The position numbers and the translations under genes are program-made. Source: Desulfobacteraceae bacterium (GTDB lineage Bacteria; Desulfobacterota; Desulfobacteria; Desulfobacterales; JAABRJ01). From it: a DNA stretch of 38,310 nt. The notes beneath the pieces were generated by a model. The model made no database searches and was not told the DNA's origin. It saw nothing but the letters and a program-made list of their open reading frames with translations. Where the stretch lies: positions 1 to 38,310 of the forward strand of contig JAJDNY010000048.1 of NCBI GenBank assembly GCA_022340425.1, read 5' to 3'. Of this stretch, positions 14,793 to 25,871 are shown in pieces. Every line of letters starts with the position of its first letter. Positions within the stretch are counted from its first letter, which is position 1.

Positions 14793-15100
14793 GGCGACGG
14801 TTTCCGCTGGGATGGCGCACGGCAGTTGGCGGACAGTAGGCAATGATCGCTGGCCTGTCAACCGCCATCAGTCCACCAGATGCTGAAAAAGCGGATTAAC
14901 CCCTTTCCCGGCCATCCGGTGGCGGGATGGCCGCCGACTGCAAGCGGTGGGATTTGACAAAAAGGCTTCGATCCTTACCCCTTCTGGAACGCGGCTGCCA
15001 CCGGAGGGTGCGGCCCGTCCACAACCGTTTGCCATCAGGGGGCATCCACGGCCCGGCACCATCTGCCGCCGGCCGCCGCCCCCCGGGGAGGACCGATCCG
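14793..15100. other. Divergent intergenic region upstream of the RND operon
   Basis: This 308-base region lies between the DnaJ-like and RND adaptor genes. A TTGACA at 14954-14959 is a possible -35 box for the RND operon, but no convincing -10 box follows at 16-18 bases. The open frame that extends the adaptor upstream through here is Arg-rich and looks non-coding. No repressor gene or clear operator is visible. Confidence 0.35.
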
Positions 15101-16198
15101 ATGCCCCATAGAGTCTCTTGCCGATACTGCCTGATCGCCCTGTTGGCCCTGGGGCTTGCCATGCCCATGCTGTCGCCGGCCGCCGCTCAGCCGGCAGCTC
15201 CCGTGATCCTCAAGGAAGTGCGCCGCGACCGCTTCGTGGATCGCGTGGAAGCTTTGGGCACCCTGCGCGCCAACGAGAGCGTCGATCTGACCGCGACGGT
15301 GTCCGAAACGGTGACCGACATCCATTTCGAAGATGGTCAACGGGTCGCCCGGGGGGACATCCTGGCGGAGATGACCAGCCGGGAGGAGCACGCCTTGCTG
15401 GAGGAGGCCCTCTCCACCGTCACCGAAGCCAAGAGCCAGTATGAGCGCGTGCGCCCCCTGGCCCAGCGCGGCTCGGCTTCCCAATCCCTGCTGGAGCAGC
15501 GGCGGCGCGAGTACGAGACGGCCCGGGCGCGGCTGCAGGCCATCGAATCCCGCCTGCGCGACCGCCTGGTCATCGCGCCGTTTGACGGTGTCGTGGGCTT
15601 GCGCAACATCAGCGTGGGGACCTTCATCGAGCCGGGGGACCTCATCACCACCCTGGACGACGACAGTGTGATGAAGCTGGACTTTACCGTGCCGGCGGTT
15701 CACCTGGCAACCCTGCGTCCGGGGCTGCCCATCGAAGCGCGGTCGGCCGCTTTTACCGGGCGCGAGTTCCAGGGCACGGTGACCAGCATCGACAGCCGCA
15801 TCGACCCGGTGACGCGTTCCATCACCGGCCGGGCCGTGCTGGCAAACCCGGAGCGGGAGCTGAAGCCGGGGCTGTTGATGAGCCTCGCACTGCTCAAAAA
15901 CCCCCGGGATGTTCTGGTCGTTCCGGAAGAGGCCCTGATCCCCAGCGGGCAGCAAAACCACGTCCTGGTGGTGGACCCGAACGCTCCGCAGCCGGTCGCC
16001 CAGCAGCGCCCGGTGACCATCGGCGCCCGCCGGCCGGGGGAGGTGGAAATCCGCGAGGGCCTCGAAGCCGGCGAATTCGTCGTGATCCACGGCACCCTCC
16101 GCGCCCGGCCGGGCCAGCCGGTGAACGTGACGGCCGTGGCCGCTGGCGACGAATCCCTGCAGGACCTGCTGACCCGGGCGCAGGGGAGGACCGAGTGA
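15101..16198 (+). CDS. RND efflux periplasmic adaptor (membrane fusion protein)
   Basis: This is a 365-residue protein with an N-terminal signal sequence (LIALLALGLAMPMLS then AAAQPAA) and no lipobox Cys at the cleavage point. The usual adaptor layout follows: first lipoyl half (TATVSETVTDIHFEDGQRV), a short alpha-hairpin with EAKSQYERVRPLAQRGSASQS, the second lipoyl half (LVIAPFDGVVGLRNISVG), a beta-barrel, and the membrane-proximal domain ending near RPGQPVNV. It links the inner-membrane permease to an outer-membrane channel. The ATG at 15101 has GGGGAGG upstream and sets up the signal peptide correctly. Its stop TGA shares one base with the permease ATG (TGATG), so the two are translationally coupled. 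Confidence 0.9.
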   Translation: MPHRVSCRYCLIALLALGLAMPMLSPAAAQPAAPVILKEVRRDRFVDRVEALGTLRANESVDLTATVSETVTDIHFEDGQRVARGDILAEMTSREEHALLEEALSTVTEAKSQYERVRPLAQRGSASQSLLEQRRREYETARARLQAIESRLRDRLVIAPFDGVVGLRNISVGTFIEPGDLITTLDDDSVMKLDFTVPAVHLATLRPGLPIEARSAAFTGREFQGTVTSIDSRIDPVTRSITGRAVLANPERELKPGLLMSLALLKNPRDVLVVPEEALIPSGQQNHVLVVDPNAPQPVAQQRPVTIGARRPGEVEIREGLEAGEFVVIHGTLRARPGQPVNVTAVAAGDESLQDLLTRAQGRTE

Positions 16199-19100
16199 TG
16201 CTGCTCTCCGACGTTTCGGTCAAACGCCCGGTCTTCGCCTCGGTGATCTCCCTGCTGCTGGTGATCTTCGGCCTGGTGGCCTTCGGGCGGCTGCCCCTGC
16301 GGGAGTACCCGGACATCGACCCGCCGGTGGTCTCCATCGACACCCGCTATCCCGGTGCGGCGGCCAATGTCGTCGAAACCCAGATCACCCAGCCGATCGA
16401 GGAGCGCATCGCGGGCGTCGAGGGCATCGCCGCGATTTCCTCCAGCAGCGAGGACGGACGGTCCGTGGTGACGGTGGAGTTCAACACCGGCCGGGATGTG
16501 GACGGAGCGGCCAACGATATCCGCGACCGGGTCGCGGGCATCCTGGACGACCTGCCCGAGGAGGCCGAAGCGCCCGAAATCCAGAAGGTGGATTCCAACG
16601 AAGACGTGATCATGTGGCTGAACCTGACCAGCGACCGCCTGGGCGTGCCGGAGTTGACCGATTACGCCGAGCGCTACCTGGTAGACTATTTCAGCGTCCT
16701 GGACGGCGTCGCCCGGGTGCGGGTCGGCGGCGGTCAGCGCTATGCCATGCGGATCTGGCTGGACCGGCAGGCCATGGCGGCCCGCAATATCACGGTGGCC
16801 GACGTCGAGGACGCCCTGCGGGCCGAAAACTCGGAGCTGCCGGCGGGCAGCATCGAATCACGCCAGCGGCAGTTCACGGTGCGCGTCCAGCGCGCCTTTC
16901 GCACCGCCGGGGACTTCGCCCAGCTGGTCATCGCCCGGGGGGAGGACGGACACCTGGTGCGCATGGGGGACATCGCCCGGGTGCAGCGGGGCACCGAAGA
17001 GGACCGCACCTTCTTCCGGGGCAACGGTGTCTCCATGGTGGGAATCGGTATCATCAAGCAATCCACGGCCAACACGATCCAGGTGGCGCGCGCCGCCAAG
17101 GCGGAAATGGAGCGCCTCAACCCGACCCTGCCCGAGGGCATGACCATCGCCCAGAGCTACGACACGTCGGTTTTCGTGGAAGGCGCCATCAACGAGGTCT
17201 ACAAAACCCTGGCCATCGCCATCCTCCTGGTGGTGGTGGTGATCTACCTCTTTCTGGGCAGCGTCCGGGCCACCCTGGTTCCCGCGGTGACCGTGCCGGT
17301 TTCCATCGTCGCCAGTTTCATCGTGCTCTATGCCCTCGATTTTTCGGTCAACCTGCTGACCCTCCTGGCGCTGGTCCTGGCCATCGGGCTGGTGGTGGAC
17401 GACGCCATCGTGGTTCTGGAGAACATCTTCCGGCGCATGGCCGAAAAAGGCGAATCCCCGCTGGTGGCGGCATACAGGGGCACCCGCCAGGTGGGCTTTG
17501 CGGTGGTTGCCACCTCGCTGGTGCTGATCGCGGTCTTCGTTCCGATCGCGTTTCTGGAGGGCGACGTGGGCCGCCTGTTTTCCGAGTTCGCCCTGACCAT
17601 GGCGGCGGCCGTGGCCTTTTCCAGCATCGTGGCCCTCAGCCTCTCCCCGATGCTGGCCTCGAAGATCCTGAAAAGGCCCTCCAGCGGCCCTCCCCGCGGC
17701 GTCGCGGCGGGGACCGACGCCCTCTTCCGGTGGACGCGCAGGCGCTACCGCCGCCTGCTCAACCGCAGCCTGAAGCACCCCCTGCCAGTTGTCGGGCTCT
17801 TTGTCCTGCTGCTGGTGGCAGCGGCCTGGCTCTTGGTTCAAATTCCCACCGAATACGCCCCCCAGGAGGACCGGGGCGCATTTTTCGTGATCGTCAACGG
17901 TCCCGAGGGGGCCTCTTTCGCCTACATGCAGGAGTACATGGACGAAATCGAGCGCCGCCTGATGCCATTCGTCACCAGCGGCGAGGCCACCCGGCTGCTG
18001 GTGCGGGCCCCGCGCACCTTCGCCAACTTCGAGAACTTCAACACCGGGATCGTGATTTTCGTTCTGGATGACTGGGACCGCCGCCGGTCCGCCTGGACCA
18101 TCATGGAGGACGTGCGCGCCCGCCTGGCCGGTCTTCCGGGGGTGCGAGCCTTCCCGGTCATGCGCCAGGGCTTCGGGGCTTCCATCCAGAAACCGCTGCA
18201 GTTCGTGCTCGGCGGCGGCACCTACGCCGAACTAGCCCAGTGGCGGGATATCCTGCTGGAACGGATCGCGGCCGACAACCCGGGGCTGGTGGGGATCGAC
18301 TGGGACTACAAGGAGACCAAACCGCAGCTGCAGGTCAGCATCGACTACGACCGCGCCGCCGATCTGGGGGTGACCGTCGGCACCATCGGCCGGACCCTGG
18401 AAACGCTGCTGGGCTCCCGGCGGCTGACCACCTACATCGATGCAGGCGAGGTCTACGACGTGATCCTGGAGGGGACGCGTGAGGCCCAGCGCACCCCCAC
18501 CGACCTGCAGCACATCTTTGTCCGCTCCGACCGCAGCAACGAATTGATCCCCCTCTCCAACTTCGTGGAAGTGGCGGAACTGGCCGATTCCGGCACCCTC
18601 AACCGCTACAACCGGGTGCGCGCCATCACCCTGGAGGCCAACCTGGCCGATGGCCTGGCCCTGGGCGAGGCCCTGGCCTATTTGGAAGGCCTGGCCCGGG
18701 AGCACCTGCCGGAAAACGTCATCATCGACTACAAGGGGCAGTCCCAGGACTACAAGTTCTCGTCGCGGTCGATCCTCTTCGTCTTCCTGCTGGGCATCCT
18801 GGTGGTGTTTCTGGTGCTGGCGGCGCAATTTGAAAGCTACATCAACCCCCTGGTGATCATGCTGACGGTGCCCCTGGCCATCGCCGGGGGTCTCTTGGGG
18901 ATTTACGTGACCGGCGCCACCTTGAACCTCTACAGCCAGATCGGGCTGATCATGCTGGTGGGCCTGGCGGCCAAAAACGGAATCCTGATCGTGGAGTTCG
19001 CCAACCAGCTGCGGGGTCAGCGGATGAGTTTTCACCGCGCCATTCTTACGGCCGCCGAAGTCCGCCTGCGCCCCATCGTCATGACCGGGGTGACCACCGC

Positions 19101-19323
19101 CGCCGGCGCTGTGCCCCTGATCCTGTCCGCCGGCGCCGGGGCCGAAACCCGGATGGTGATCGGCACGGTGGTCCTGGCAGGGGTCCTGTCGGCCACCTTT
19201 TTCACCCTCTTCGTGGTGCCGGTGGCCTACGGCCTGCTTTCCCGGCGAAGCCGGATCCCCGGCGAGGTCGCCCGCCGTCTGGAACGCGAGCAGGCTGCGC
19301 TGGGCCGGGGGCTGGCCAATTAG
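16198..19323 (+). CDS. RND multidrug efflux permease (AcrB/MexB-like)
   Basis: This 1041-residue inner-membrane proton antiporter is a full-length member of the hydrophobe/amphiphile RND family. It starts LLSDVSVKRPVFASVISLL (TM1) and shows DNA-encoded repeats of two large periplasmic loops. Proton-relay residues are present: adjacent Asp401 and Asp402 in LVVDDAIVVLEN (TM4) and Lys926 in LAAKNGILIVEF (TM10). The C-terminal half repeats the topology, ending with PVAYGLLSRRSRIP. The ATG overlaps the adaptor stop. No outer-membrane TolC-like gene follows, so the complex must borrow one encoded elsewhere. Substrate range cannot be predicted beyond drugs, detergents or other amphiphiles. Confidence 0.93.
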   Translation: MLLSDVSVKRPVFASVISLLLVIFGLVAFGRLPLREYPDIDPPVVSIDTRYPGAAANVVETQITQPIEERIAGVEGIAAISSSSEDGRSVVTVEFNTGRDVDGAANDIRDRVAGILDDLPEEAEAPEIQKVDSNEDVIMWLNLTSDRLGVPELTDYAERYLVDYFSVLDGVARVRVGGGQRYAMRIWLDRQAMAARNITVADVEDALRAENSELPAGSIESRQRQFTVRVQRAFRTAGDFAQLVIARGEDGHLVRMGDIARVQRGTEEDRTFFRGNGVSMVGIGIIKQSTANTIQVARAAKAEMERLNPTLPEGMTIAQSYDTSVFVEGAINEVYKTLAIAILLVVVVIYLFLGSVRATLVPAVTVPVSIVASFIVLYALDFSVNLLTLLALVLAIGLVVDDAIVVLENIFRRMAEKGESPLVAAYRGTRQVGFAVVATSLVLIAVFVPIAFLEGDVGRLFSEFALTMAAAVAFSSIVALSLSPMLASKILKRPSSGPPRGVAAGTDALFRWTRRRYRRLLNRSLKHPLPVVGLFVLLLVAAAWLLVQIPTEYAPQEDRGAFFVIVNGPEGASFAYMQEYMDEIERRLMPFVTSGEATRLLVRAPRTFANFENFNTGIVIFVLDDWDRRRSAWTIMEDVRARLAGLPGVRAFPVMRQGFGASIQKPLQFVLGGGTYAELAQWRDILLERIAADNPGLVGIDWDYKETKPQLQVSIDYDRAADLGVTVGTIGRTLETLLGSRRLTTYIDAGEVYDVILEGTREAQRTPTDLQHIFVRSDRSNELIPLSNFVEVAELADSGTLNRYNRVRAITLEANLADGLALGEALAYLEGLAREHLPENVIIDYKGQSQDYKFSSRSILFVFLLGILVVFLVLAAQFESYINPLVIMLTVPLAIAGGLLGIYVTGATLNLYSQIGLIMLVGLAAKNGILIVEFANQLRGQRMSFHRAILTAAEVRLRPIVMTGVTTAAGAVPLILSAGAGAETRMVIGTVVLAGVLSATFFTLFVVPVAYGLLSRRSRIPGEVARRLEREQAALGRGLAN

Positions 19324-19530
19324 TTTGCCCATCAGCAACCGCCGCCGCCGGTTCCGACAGCCCCAGGGTTGATGGGCCGCTGAGACAAAAATCGGGATGG
19401 TGGTGTTGCGTTTTTAAAAGACGACAGCCGAATTTATCGCCCTTGATGCAGAAAGCGTTTTATGTCCCGTCGTCCCGGGCCGAGCATCGCAGCGGCCGGC
19501 GATAAAGGCCCTGTGGCTGTTTGAGCGTAA
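19324..19530. other. Intergenic region after the RND operon
   Basis: GCCCATCA at 19326-19333 is complementary to TGATGGGC at 19371-19378, a possible large stem-loop 3' of the permease gene, but there is no T-run. The rest shows no coding signal. The 128-bp repeat copy 2 follows immediately. Confidence 0.35.
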
Positions 19531-19658
19531 GCGAGTTCCACAGGTCCCGCCGGCTGCGAGAAGCGCAGGGCAGCCCGAAGGGCCCCGGGGCGCGGGCGGC
19601 TTTTTTTGGTTACTTTTCTTGTCCGCACAAGAAAATGAACACAGACCAATCGGAGTTG
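19531..19658 (+). repeat. 128-bp dispersed intergenic repeat, copy 2
   Basis: Gapless match to 2679-2806 with about 12 mismatches. The same perfect 9-bp hairpin is at 19614-19622 and 19627-19635, with identical CCGC loop and flanks. Weaker similarity continues to about 19735 (CGCACGGCG motif and following T-run). Orientation is the same as copy 1. It lies between the RND operon and a convergent gene. Confidence 0.8.
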
Positions 19659-19755
19659 TAAATCCCGTCTATCCCCGGGTTATCCGGCAATGTTTTCTGC
19701 AAAAACACCGCACGGCGGGGTAAAATGCTTTTTACGCCGCAATCAAGGTTGCGCC

Positions 19756-20271
19756 CTATTCCCGCCACCCGCCGCGGGCGCGCATCAAGCGCGCCTGGAT
19801 GAGCACCCCACCGGCCAATAGAACCAAAAAGCCACCGGCCTCCAGGGCCGGGCCGAGCTCCACCGCCTGGACCACCAGCGAGGCGCCGGCGAGAGAGGAG
19901 ATCAGGATCAGGCCCCAGTCGAAGAGCAGGTAGAGAAGCACCGCGCCCAGGACCCCACCAAGGAGAATGGCCCCCCAGGCCCACGGCGCGGGCAGAGGCC
20001 CCCAAAGCGCCAGGAGGTTCAGCACGCTCACACCCCCAGCCCCAAAACCGGCCAGACCGACCGCCAGCCGCTGAAACACCAGAGCGATCAGCGCCCCCAA
20101 CACCCCGAGCCCCAGCGAAAAAACCAGAATCAGAATTTCGGAGTGCAGCCCCCAGAACTGCTGGCCCAGGTGAAGACCGGCGAAAAACCCGATACCCGCC
20201 ACGAACAGCCAGAACAGCTTGCGGCCCAGGACCAGCAGCAACAGCCCCACCACCACCGAGGTCCAGATCAT
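19756..20271 (-). CDS. Small multi-pass membrane protein of unknown function
   Basis: This 171-residue, very hydrophobic protein has about six or seven transmembrane segments with short loops, starting WTSVVVGLLLLVLGRKLFWLFV. Gly-rich helices such as AGLAGFGAGGVSVLNLLALWG and LLGGVLGAVLLYLLFDWGL are packed like those of DUF4203/TMEM198-like proteins, but I cannot assign the family with confidence. The start at 20271 has AAGGA eight bases upstream; the open frame to 20319 adds a Pro/Arg-rich stretch without a ribosome site. It lies 123 bases downstream of recQ on the same strand and may share its transcript. Confidence 0.7.
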   Translation of the reverse strand: MIWTSVVVGLLLLVLGRKLFWLFVAGIGFFAGLHLGQQFWGLHSEILILVFSLGLGVLGALIALVFQRLAVGLAGFGAGGVSVLNLLALWGPLPAPWAWGAILLGGVLGAVLLYLLFDWGLILISSLAGASLVVQAVELGPALEAGGFLVLLAGGVLIQARLMRARGGWRE

Positions 20272-20394
20272 GGTAATTTTCCTTGGATGGGGCGACGGGC
20301 GGCGCACCCCATGCCGCATCTCCCCGGTTTAAGAAGCTTTTGGCCGGTGGTACCGACCAACGGCCGACACGGTTTCGCCCCACCGCTGAGCCCT

Positions 20395-22212
<1,818 letters not shown>

Positions 22213-22351
22213 AGGGGGATCCGGGGGGTGGATGGTTTTTAGCGGGGGGATCGCGTTGGGCGGCCGCACGCGAGGACCCGGACGACGGCCCAACGGTCCG
22301 GATCGGGGCGCGTCCGGGCCGCCCAGGTGAGATCGGGGGTTTCCACCGCCC

Positions 22352-22846
22352 TCAGGGGGCCGCCGGTATGACCAGAACCGGTATCGGGCAGTCGCGCACC
22401 ACCTTGCGCGAGGTGCCCCCCATCAGCGCCTCCTGCACCAGGCCGTGGCCGCGGTTGCCCACCACCAACAGATCGTAGGCCCCCGTGGCGGCGTGCTCCA
22501 GGATGCGCTCGGCCGCCTTGCCGGGCTCCACGATGACTTCATGCAGGATGAAGCGGCAGGCCGCTATCTGGTCCCCGGCCTCGGTGCAAAAGCGCTCGAT
22601 GCCGGCTTTGATCCCCGCGATCAGCGTCTCCTGGTTCTGGCGCCGCAACTCCGAAACATCCCCCAGACCCAAAAACGCGGTCAACAACAATTCGGCGTTG
22701 GGCGGCAGCTTCTCGATCACGTGCAATACCGTGACGGTCGCCTGGCAGATCTCCGCCAAGCCGGCGGCATAGGCCAAGGCCTGGGTGGCGGTTTCGGAGA
22801 GGTCGGTGGCCACCAGAATCTTTTGGATCCGGGGTTTGTGAACCAT
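22352..22846 (-). CDS. Universal stress protein (UspA family)
   Basis: This 164-residue single-domain protein starts KILVATDLSETATQALAYA, the first strand and helix of the fold. The nucleotide-binding signature near residues 129-150 is GNRGHGLVQEALMGGTSRKV, the G-x2-G-x9-G-[ST] pattern of ATP-binding Usp proteins. GGAGGAG lies a few bases before the ATG at 22846, so the frame to 22876 is not needed. A good promoter lies about 120 bases upstream, giving a leader with a GC-rich hairpin at about 22929-22949. The role is stress adaptation; the partner is unknown. Confidence 0.9.
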   Translation of the reverse strand: MVHKPRIQKILVATDLSETATQALAYAAGLAEICQATVTVLHVIEKLPPNAELLLTAFLGLGDVSELRRQNQETLIAGIKAGIERFCTEAGDQIAACRFILHEVIVEPGKAAERILEHAATGAYDLLVVGNRGHGLVQEALMGGTSRKVVRDCPIPVLVIPAAP

Positions 22847-22969
22847 TTTCGCTCCTCCCAAGGGCGTTGCGGGCATCGCCGGGCGGACGGCCCGGTGGCG
22901 GGACGGCGGCGCCGGGGGTGCGGCTTACGGCCCTTCCCTGGGGAAGGCCCCACTGCCGCATTGAAAATG

Positions 22970-22999
22970 AAAATAGAGAACAGGCGCGGAAGGTGTCAA
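22970..22999 (-). promoter_or_regulatory. Sigma70-type promoter for the uspA-like gene
   Basis: On the minus strand, TTGACA (22994-22999) and TATTTT (22970-22975) are separated by 18 bases. Transcription would start near 22963. The match to consensus is 11 of 12. Confidence 0.65.
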
Positions 23000-23485
23000 G
23001 GATAAATATCGGGGCATGCGGTTTGAAGAGTGGCCGCGGTTGAGCAGCCAGTCTTTGATGGCGTCCCGGATTTACCGCACCTGGGCAAGCTGCTCCTCTG
23101 GAGAGCCGGCCGCCTGGGCCGGATCGGGAAATCGGAGGGCCGCTGATCGATCAGTCGGTGCAGGAGGGTTCGAACCTCCCCAGTTCCGATCAGAAGTTCC
23201 GGGCTTTGGAATTCATCTAGGACAAAATTGTTAAGATTTGATTAAGCCCCAGCCGGTTTTCTTGGGACCCTCCGGTAGATCCTGGATCCCATGTGATCCC
23301 GGGCCCGCCCGAAAAGCTTTTCGATCCAGACGCTGCCGGGCGGAGCATCCACAGGTGCCGGCACAATCACCGGGCAGCCGAAATGGATGGCTTGCTTTTG
23401 CAGCCGCTTTTAGGTAAGGCATCCCCCTTCAGGTCCCACCCCGAAATACGTTCAAGACCCCCGGCGAAAGGATTTGCGGACCAAA
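23000..23485. other. Gene-poor spacer between uspA-like and PagL-like genes
   Basis: About 490 bases without a supported gene. It contains the tRNA T-arm-like remnant at 23163-23179. The short ORFs here have no ribosome site or recognisable motif. Confidence 0.4.
23163..23179 (-). other. tRNA T-arm-like remnant
   Basis: On the minus strand a perfect 5-bp stem (GGAGG with CCTCC) encloses the 7-base loop TTCGAAC, matching the canonical T-arm including the G53-C61 closing pair. Seven bases that could be the 3' acceptor strand follow (23156-23162), but no complementary 5' strand, D-arm or anticodon arm is found upstream. Read as a tRNA 3'-end fragment, possibly an old attachment site, or a chance match. 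Confidence 0.3.
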
Positions 23486-24073
23486 ATGCGGCTTTTACCC
23501 CGGTGCTGCCGGACAGCATTCCTCTGCCTGATCGTGCTCTCACCATCGCCGACTTTGGCGGCCTCGCGTGAGCGTCCCTGGGCGCTGCTCGCTTACGGCG
23601 CCATCTACACGGAGGACCGCTTGGATGATATCTTGACCCTGCGCCCTTCCGTGGAGGATTCCTACCTGGTGGCGTTGGCCCTGAACCGGGAGTTCGCCCG
23701 CACCCACAGGTTTCTGGGCTGGGAGGGGGAGGGACAGGTGGTCAAGCACTTCGGCGACCAGGACCACTTCGAGTTCAACGCCCTGGTGGTCGCCCGCTGG
23801 CACCATTTTCCATGGAATCGGCGGCTGGACACCACCCTGGCTGTGGGGGAGGGGCTCTCCTGGGCCACCGAAACCCCCGAACTCGAGAAGGAAAACCATT
23901 CCCATGCGACCCAAATGCTCAACTACCTGATGTTCGAGCTGACCCTCGCGCCGCCGGGGAGCCGCTGGTACTGGAGCGGCCGCATCCATCACCGTTCGGG
24001 AGTCTTCGGTCTTTTCGACGGCGTGCACGGCGCCTCGGACTTTATCGGGATGGGTCTCGGCTACCGCTTCTGA
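23486..24073 (+). CDS. PagL-like (lipid A 3-O-deacylase family) outer-membrane protein
   Basis: This 195-residue protein has a signal sequence (LCLIVLSPSPTLAAS) followed by alternating beta-strand-like segments, ending in aromatic Phe (GMGLGYRF), as expected for an outer-membrane beta-barrel. The last 30 residues carry RIHHRSGVFGLF (His168/His169 and Ser171), resembling the catalytic His-x-Ser strand of PagL-type acyloxyacyl/lipid A deacylases. Enzymatic activity is not certain, since many such homologues are uncharacterised. The ATG at 23486 has AAAGGA 13 bases upstream; the in-frame TTG at 23474 overlaps that site. The gene is monocistronic, convergent with the ABC genes. Confidence 0.65.
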   Translation: MRLLPRCCRTAFLCLIVLSPSPTLAASRERPWALLAYGAIYTEDRLDDILTLRPSVEDSYLVALALNREFARTHRFLGWEGEGQVVKHFGDQDHFEFNALVVARWHHFPWNRRLDTTLAVGEGLSWATETPELEKENHSHATQMLNYLMFELTLAPPGSRWYWSGRIHHRSGVFGLFDGVHGASDFIGMGLGYRF

Positions 24074-24131
24074 ACGCCGGCGCACATCAACGGGCCGCCC
24101 CCACGCGCCGTCCGGCTTGGGGGGGAAAGGC

Positions 24132-24865
24132 TCAGGCGATCCATTTGCGCTGGATGTTCCAGAGGCTGGCGGCGAAGAGCGCGATGCAGAAGCCGCCCAG
24201 CAGGGCCAGATCCAGGGCCAAGGGCATGGCGTGGCCCCCGTGGACGGCCCCGTGGAGCGCGTCGGCGCCGTAAGTCAGGGGCAGCGCGTAGGCCAGGGGC
24301 TTTAAAAAAACGGGCAGCCTCTCGATCGGAAAAAAGAGCCCGCAGAGGAACATCATCGGAAAGCGGAAAAAATTGGAGAAGGTCTGGGCCTCGAACACCT
24401 CGCTGACCGCCACCGCGATGAAAAGACCGAGAAAGGTCGAGGCCACCGCGATCAGCAAGACCGCCGGCACGAACGCGCCCCAGGCCACCCGGGACATATC
24501 CATGAGAAAGGCCGCCATGGCCACCGGCACGAAGGCGTTGGCCACCCCGAAGACGATCGCCCCGCTGGTCTTGGCCAGCATCAGCAACCCGAAGGGGATG
24601 GGGGCCAGCAGCAGGCGCTCGAAGGAGCGGTTCTTCTTTTCGAAGGTCACCGTCACCGCCAGCATGGAGGTGGTGCCAAAGAGGATCGAAACCGCCACAA
24701 CACCCGGCAGAAGAGTCGCGAGGCTTTCGGCGCCGCTGCCGGAGCGGATGAAGAACATCCCCGTCCAGGCCAGGGGGAAAATCAGGCCCCAGCTGATGTT
24801 GGGCGGTTTCAGGTAATAGGTCCGCATGTCCTTGAGCAGGATGTTCCAGAACGCGATCCAAAACT

Positions 24866-24869
<4 letters not shown>
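24132..24869 (-). CDS. ABC-2 type transporter permease
   Basis: This 245-residue membrane protein has about six hydrophobic segments and is typical of ABC-2 export permeases. Recognisable parts are the N-terminal amphipathic start FWNILLKDMRTYYLKPP, the loop TVTFEKKNRSFERLLLAPI (the ABC-2 signature region), and SNFFRFPMMFLCGLFFPIERLP. The ATG overlaps the stop of the upstream ATPase gene by four bases (ATGA), so translation is coupled. Together they form an exporter; substrate is unknown (drug, lipid or polysaccharide export are common in this class). Confidence 0.88.
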
Positions 24870-25840
<971 letters not shown>

Positions 25841-25871
25841 GATGGATCCTTGGATCCCTCTTGACCGGAAA

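Noticed and set aside
14927-15100. An N-terminal extension of the RND adaptor
   Set aside because: The extension is Arg/Pro-rich and would bury the signal peptide. The ATG at 15101 has a good ribosome site.
23121-23191. A complete plus-strand tRNA, from possible GATCGGG/TCCGATC acceptor pairing
   Set aside because: The T-arm is canonical only on the minus strand, and no D-arm or anticodon arm can be folded on either strand.
23016-23234. A short rightward ORF containing GGFEPP
   Set aside because: That peptide is what results from reading the antisense of a tRNA T-arm, so the ORF is an artefact of the T-arm-like sequence.
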